Assembly: GCF_900765565.1 (NCBI RefSeq)
Contig: NZ_CAAFRZ010000175.1
Span: forward strand, 1-7,389
Direction of reading: 5' to 3'
DNA from: an uncultured Dialister sp.
GTDB lineage: Bacteria; Bacillota; Negativicutes; Veillonellales; Dialisteraceae
Length of the DNA: 7,389 bases
Made by a program: the position numbers and the translations under genes. Positions 5,340-7,389 of the stretch are shown here, piece by piece (within the stretch, counting starts at the first letter, position 1; the number at the start of each line of letters is the position of its first letter). The notes beneath the pieces were generated by a model. It did no database searches. It saw only the letters and a list, made by a program, of their open reading frames with translations, and was not told where the DNA came from.

Positions 5340-6332
5340 ATGGATGAATATACACCACCGTTTCATATTACCGATAAAATCATTAATCTGGTAGCTGCTA
5401 TCAGTGAACAGATTGGACGGATTAAGGTTTTATCCCATGGCAACATGAATCCTCACCTGAGAAAAGAAAACAGAATCAGGACCATTCATTCATCCCTTGC
5501 CATAGAGCACAATTCCCTGTCATTGGAACAGGTGACTGCCATTATTAATGGAAAGCGGATTTTGGGAAATCCCAATGAGATTCGCGAGGTCAAAAATGCT
5601 TATGAAGCCTACGAGTTGATGCTCTCCTTGAATCCTTATTCAGTGAAGGACCTGCTGAGAGCCCACAAGATCATGATGGCCGGACTGATTCCTAAAAACG
5701 GAAAATTCCGTTCTGGCAGCGTAGGGGTGTTTGATGGAAATGTGGTCATCCATCTGGCGCCTCCTGCCGTATTTGTACCGGAAGAGATTCATAATCTTTT
5801 TGAATGGTATAGGGCATCCAACTTACATCCACTGATTCGCAGTGCTATATTCCACTATGAATTTGAATTTATCCATCCTTTTGCTGATGGAAATGGACGC
5901 ATGGGGCGGATGTGGTACAGCCTTTTACTTGGTAAATGGAATGAGCTGTTTTATTGGCTCCCTATAGAAGACCTGATTCGCAAAAGGCAGAGAGAATATT
6001 ATGATGCCCTTGGCCGGTCTGATCAGGAAGCGGACAGCAGAAGCTTTGTGGAACTGATGCTGAAAATCATATTGGATACGCTGGAAGAGACTTCTGTAGT
6101 CGGGCATATGGGAGAACCTGGGGATGAAAGTGCAGACCCCTATGTAGAGCGACTTTTGGCTGCCCTTGGAAGCAAGGAACTCTCGGCTGCAGAAATCATG
6201 GAACAGTTAGGACTTACTCATCGGCCGACATTCAGGAAGAATTACTTGAATCCTGCCCTTAAGCAAGGAAGGATTGAAATGACGATACCCGATAAGCCAA
6301 GAAGCCGGAATCAAAAATATCGCAAGAAATAA
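5340..6332 (+). CDS. Fic family protein with C-terminal winged helix
   Basis: The product has 330 residues. Fic enzymes usually transfer AMP from ATP to a hydroxyl of a target protein. The core motif HPFADGNGRMGR (179-190) is canonical: H179 is the catalytic base, D183 and N185 bind the metal-phosphate part, and R187 and R190 bind phosphates. The target-docking flap is around 122-142. An N-terminal helix carries SLAIEHN (52-58), matching the class II inhibitory motif [S/T]xxxE[G/N] with Glu56 as the arginine-blocking residue. The next residue is His instead of Gly/Asn. Residues about 267-316 look like a winged helix-turn-helix, followed by a basic tail (RSRNQKYRKK). It lies 38 bp after mrr, same strand, probably one operon. 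AGAGG lies ten bases upstream. The cellular target cannot be inferred. Confidence 0.93.
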   Translation: MDEYTPPFHITDKIINLVAAISEQIGRIKVLSHGNMNPHLRKENRIRTIHSSLAIEHNSLSLEQVTAIINGKRILGNPNEIREVKNAYEAYELMLSLNPYSVKDLLRAHKIMMAGLIPKNGKFRSGSVGVFDGNVVIHLAPPAVFVPEEIHNLFEWYRASNLHPLIRSAIFHYEFEFIHPFADGNGRMGRMWYSLLLGKWNELFYWLPIEDLIRKRQREYYDALGRSDQEADSRSFVELMLKIILDTLEETSVVGHMGEPGDESADPYVERLLAALGSKELSAAEIMEQLGLTHRPTFRKNYLNPALKQGRIEMTIPDKPRSRNQKYRKK

Positions 6333-6334
6333 CA

Positions 6335-6378
6335 TGGTCGCTTAACTTGGTCGGTCCACCGACCAAGTTAAGCGACCA
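6335..6378. repeat. Perfect 20-bp hairpin after the fic stop codon
   Basis: TGGTCGCTTAACTTGGTCGG (6335-6354) is exactly complementary to 6359-6378 around the loop TCCA. It starts two bases after the fic stop. No T run follows on either strand, so it is not a standard terminator. The right side also contains CGACCAAG twice at a 13-base interval (6360-6367 and 6373-6380). Possible roles are an mRNA 3'-end stabiliser, an RNase III substrate, a protein-binding palindrome or the end of the inserted cassette. Confidence 0.85.
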
Positions 6379-6595
6379 AGATCGTGGAATGCCCTGCGGG
6401 CGATGGGGAGGCGCGCAAATGATAGAGCGTCACAGGTGAATCAGTCCTCTTGGCAGCCAGGCGCTGGCGGTTGGAAATCCTGTGCCAGCGACTCTGACCA
6501 CAAACAGGCAAAGCTGCTGGAGCTTAACTCGATTCGCTCAACTCCCAATCTTTCTTTTCGGCCTATCCTTACACCGTCATGGGGGGAGAAAAAAG
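6379..6595. other. Structured GC-rich non-coding stretch
   Basis: Short ORFs cross this region, but none has a ribosome binding site or a recognisable product. Hairpins seen are GCCC-TGC-GGGC (6391-6401), GCCAG-GCG-CTGGC (6456-6468) and CGCTGGC/GCCAGCG (6462-6468 with 6484-6490). The last two share one strand and exclude each other. It could be a leader RNA of the following small gene or the remains of a mobile element. It matches no riboswitch consensus I can recall. Confidence 0.4.
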
Positions 6596-6766
6596 ATGAG
6601 AAAATCAGATATCATGATGATCAGTGCCCTTGCAGGCCTGGCGGCGGATAGCGGTCTTCGCCTGGCCAATGGAAGCGATGGAAACCTGCTCGTCCATGGA
6701 GCCCTGTCTCTTCTGGCGGCGGCCATCACTTTCTGCCTCCTCCGATTTTTCAGGAGCAGGGGATGA
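6596..6766 (+). CDS. Small membrane protein, unknown function
   Basis: The product has 56 residues. The start is chosen because GGGGAG (6582-6587) lies eight bases before ATG 6596; a longer in-frame ORF back to 6482 has no ribosome binding site and runs through structured DNA. Residues about 6-17 are moderately hydrophobic. Residues 31-49 (LLVHGALSLLAAAITFCLL) make one clear membrane helix, followed by a basic RFFRSRG tail likely to stay in the cytoplasm. It lies 64 bp upstream of the Ada-domain gene on the same strand, so the two may be co-transcribed. Family unknown. The evidence is the good ribosome binding site plus a plausible membrane segment. Confidence 0.6.
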   Translation: MRKSDIMMISALAGLAADSGLRLANGSDGNLLVHGALSLLAAAITFCLLRFFRSRG

Positions 6767-6807
6767 TGAGGATGTACCGGCCGTGGCGGCTGGATGGAAA
6801 TCAGTGA
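6763..6807 (+). CDS. Possible 14-codon coupled ORF (leader peptide candidate)
   Basis: An ATG overlaps the stop codon of the small membrane protein (ATGA at 6763-6766), with AGGAG six bases upstream (6752-6756). It would encode MMRMYRPWRLDGNQ and end seven bases before the ribosome binding site of the Ada-domain gene. The overlap and spacing fit translational coupling, but so short an ORF can occur by chance. Confidence 0.25.
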   Translation: MMRMYRPWRLDGNQ

Positions 6808-6830
6808 TTCATAGAAGGAGACGATAACTT

Positions 6831-7070
6831 ATGGATAGGGAAGAAATGGTGGCTGCCATGCAGCGGCGGGATAAAAAGTACGATGGAAAGTTTTATGTGG
6901 CCGTGAAGACGACAGGCATCGTCTGCCTGCCGAGCTGTGCCGGGCGGCCTTTGCCGAAAAATGTGGAATTCTACGATACCTATGAAGAAGCCATCAAGGC
7001 CGGGTACCGCCCCTGCAAACGGTGTAAACCGGACATATTTAATCAGAAACAGAAGGAAGCTGCCAGATAA
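6831..7070 (+). CDS. Stand-alone Ada metal-binding domain protein
   Basis: The product has 79 residues, almost exactly the N-terminal zinc domain of E. coli Ada and nothing more. The four zinc cysteines are present: C32 and C36 (TTGIVCLPSC) and C62 and C65 (YRPCKRC). C32 corresponds to Ada Cys38, which takes a methyl group from DNA methylphosphotriesters. The AraC-type DNA-binding and O6-methylguanine methyltransferase domains of full Ada are absent. The ORF has its own start (AAGGAG at 6815-6820, ten bases upstream) and a natural stop, so it does not look like a simple truncation. No Ada box was seen. It may repair or sense alkyl damage, or only bind zinc and DNA; this cannot be decided from sequence. 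No terminator follows. Confidence 0.88.
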   Translation: MDREEMVAAMQRRDKKYDGKFYVAVKTTGIVCLPSCAGRPLPKNVEFYDTYEEAIKAGYRPCKRCKPDIFNQKQKEAAR

Positions 7071-7084
7071 TTCTGGCGCAAGAC

Positions 7085-7387
7085 GCAATGGTGACTCTAT
7101 CCCTCCTTTTCCGTCATTTCGAGCGGAGGTAAGCGCCGGATTATTGAAGAATAAAAGAATCGTATGTGAGAGAGAGTCGAGAAATCTCCCGGAGAAATGA
7201 CGATGAAGGTGTTACAACTCCTGCATTCGGAGAGAAACCCTGTATTCCCGTACACAAGAAAGATTTCTCGACTCATCGAAGCTGTAGCGGTTTTGACAGT
7301 AGAGTCATAAAGCATGCTGCCACCGCTCGAAATGACGTGGGAGGGAAGGGTCATCTTTCCGGAACGCCCTACTTGCGATGGTGACTC
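7085..7387. repeat. Imperfect direct repeats flanking the inverted-repeat element
   Basis: GCAATGGTGACTC at 7085-7097 recurs as GCGATGGTGACTC at 7375-7387, 12 of 13 bases identical, on either side of the element at 7112-7337. They could be target-site-like flanks or the start of the next copy of a tandem repeat of about 290 bases continuing past the window. Confidence 0.5.
7112..7337. repeat. Nested inverted-repeat (foldback) element
   Basis: CGTCATTTCGAGCGG (7112-7126) is a perfect 15-base inverted copy of 7323-7337. Inside it, GAGTCGAGAAATCT (7174-7187) is a perfect 14-base inverted copy of AGATTTCTCGACTC (7261-7274). The 47- and 48-base spacers between outer and inner blocks are not complementary to each other. 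No credible ORF is present. Blocks of the type TCATTTCGAGCG...CGAGAAATCT recur in intergenic repeats of many bacterial genomes, as far as I recall. It is probably a non-autonomous repeat element. Confidence 0.75.
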
Positions 7388-7389
7388 CA

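Noticed and set aside
6335..6378. Rho-independent terminator after fic
   Set aside because: The stem is perfect but no T run follows on either strand.
6379..6595. Cobalamin, THF or SAM riboswitch
   Set aside because: None of the conserved core strings I could recall for these classes is present.
6403..6651. Plus-strand ORF of 82 codons, and its overlap with the 6482 start
   Set aside because: No ribosome binding site, crosses hairpins and overlaps the better supported small ORF at 6596 in another frame.
7097..7384. Short ORFs on both strands at the right end
   Set aside because: They are translations of the inverted-repeat element, with no binding sites and no recognisable product.

Overview
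The window looks like chromosomal DNA from a low-to-mid GC Firmicute. The evidence is strong AAAGGAG-type ribosome binding sites, sigma-A-like promoters (TTAACA-17-TATGAT and TGGACA-17-TATGAT), many Rho-independent terminators and an encoded CCA end on the tRNA. Housekeeping genes that are GC-rich at third positions would fit the Negativicutes (an Acidaminococcus or Megasphaera type of genome). That placement is a guess from style, not from a marker gene.

Layout. Positions 1-155 are a long imperfect palindrome, followed by the terminator of a gene lying outside the window (160-193). After an AT-rich stretch with a nested inverted repeat come a tRNA-Gly(CCC) with its own terminator (553-658), a small secreted protein with a duplicated GRDWRIAL motif (853-1146), tatD (1329-2102) and the 23S rRNA m5U methyltransferase gene rlmD (2278-3654). 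The last three genes each have a visible promoter, and the first two of them plus the tRNA have clear terminators, so these are single-gene units rather than one operon.

Accessory part. Downstream of rlmD a degenerate 7-bp array runs into 188-bp direct repeats (two full copies and one partial, 3711-4152). A conspicuously AT-richer two-gene cassette follows: an Mrr-type type IV restriction endonuclease (4375-5301) and a class II-like Fic protein with a C-terminal winged helix (5340-6332). They are 38 bp apart and probably co-transcribed. A perfect 20-bp hairpin starts two bases after the fic stop codon. The composition change and flanking repeats suggest a horizontally acquired defence or genome-conflict module. 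Mrr would attack foreign methylated DNA, and Fic would modify a protein, presumably by AMP transfer.

Right end. GC-rich composition returns. There is a structured non-coding stretch (6379-6595), a 56-residue small membrane protein (6596-6766), a possible 14-codon coupled ORF, and a stand-alone Ada metal-binding domain (6831-7070). The window closes with a nested inverted-repeat element (7112-7337) bounded by imperfect direct repeats, the second of which touches the window end.

The most interesting items are the mrr-fic pair, the 188-bp repeats whose copies differ by pairing-preserving substitutions, the duplicated-motif secreted protein, and the stand-alone Ada domain next to a micro membrane protein.
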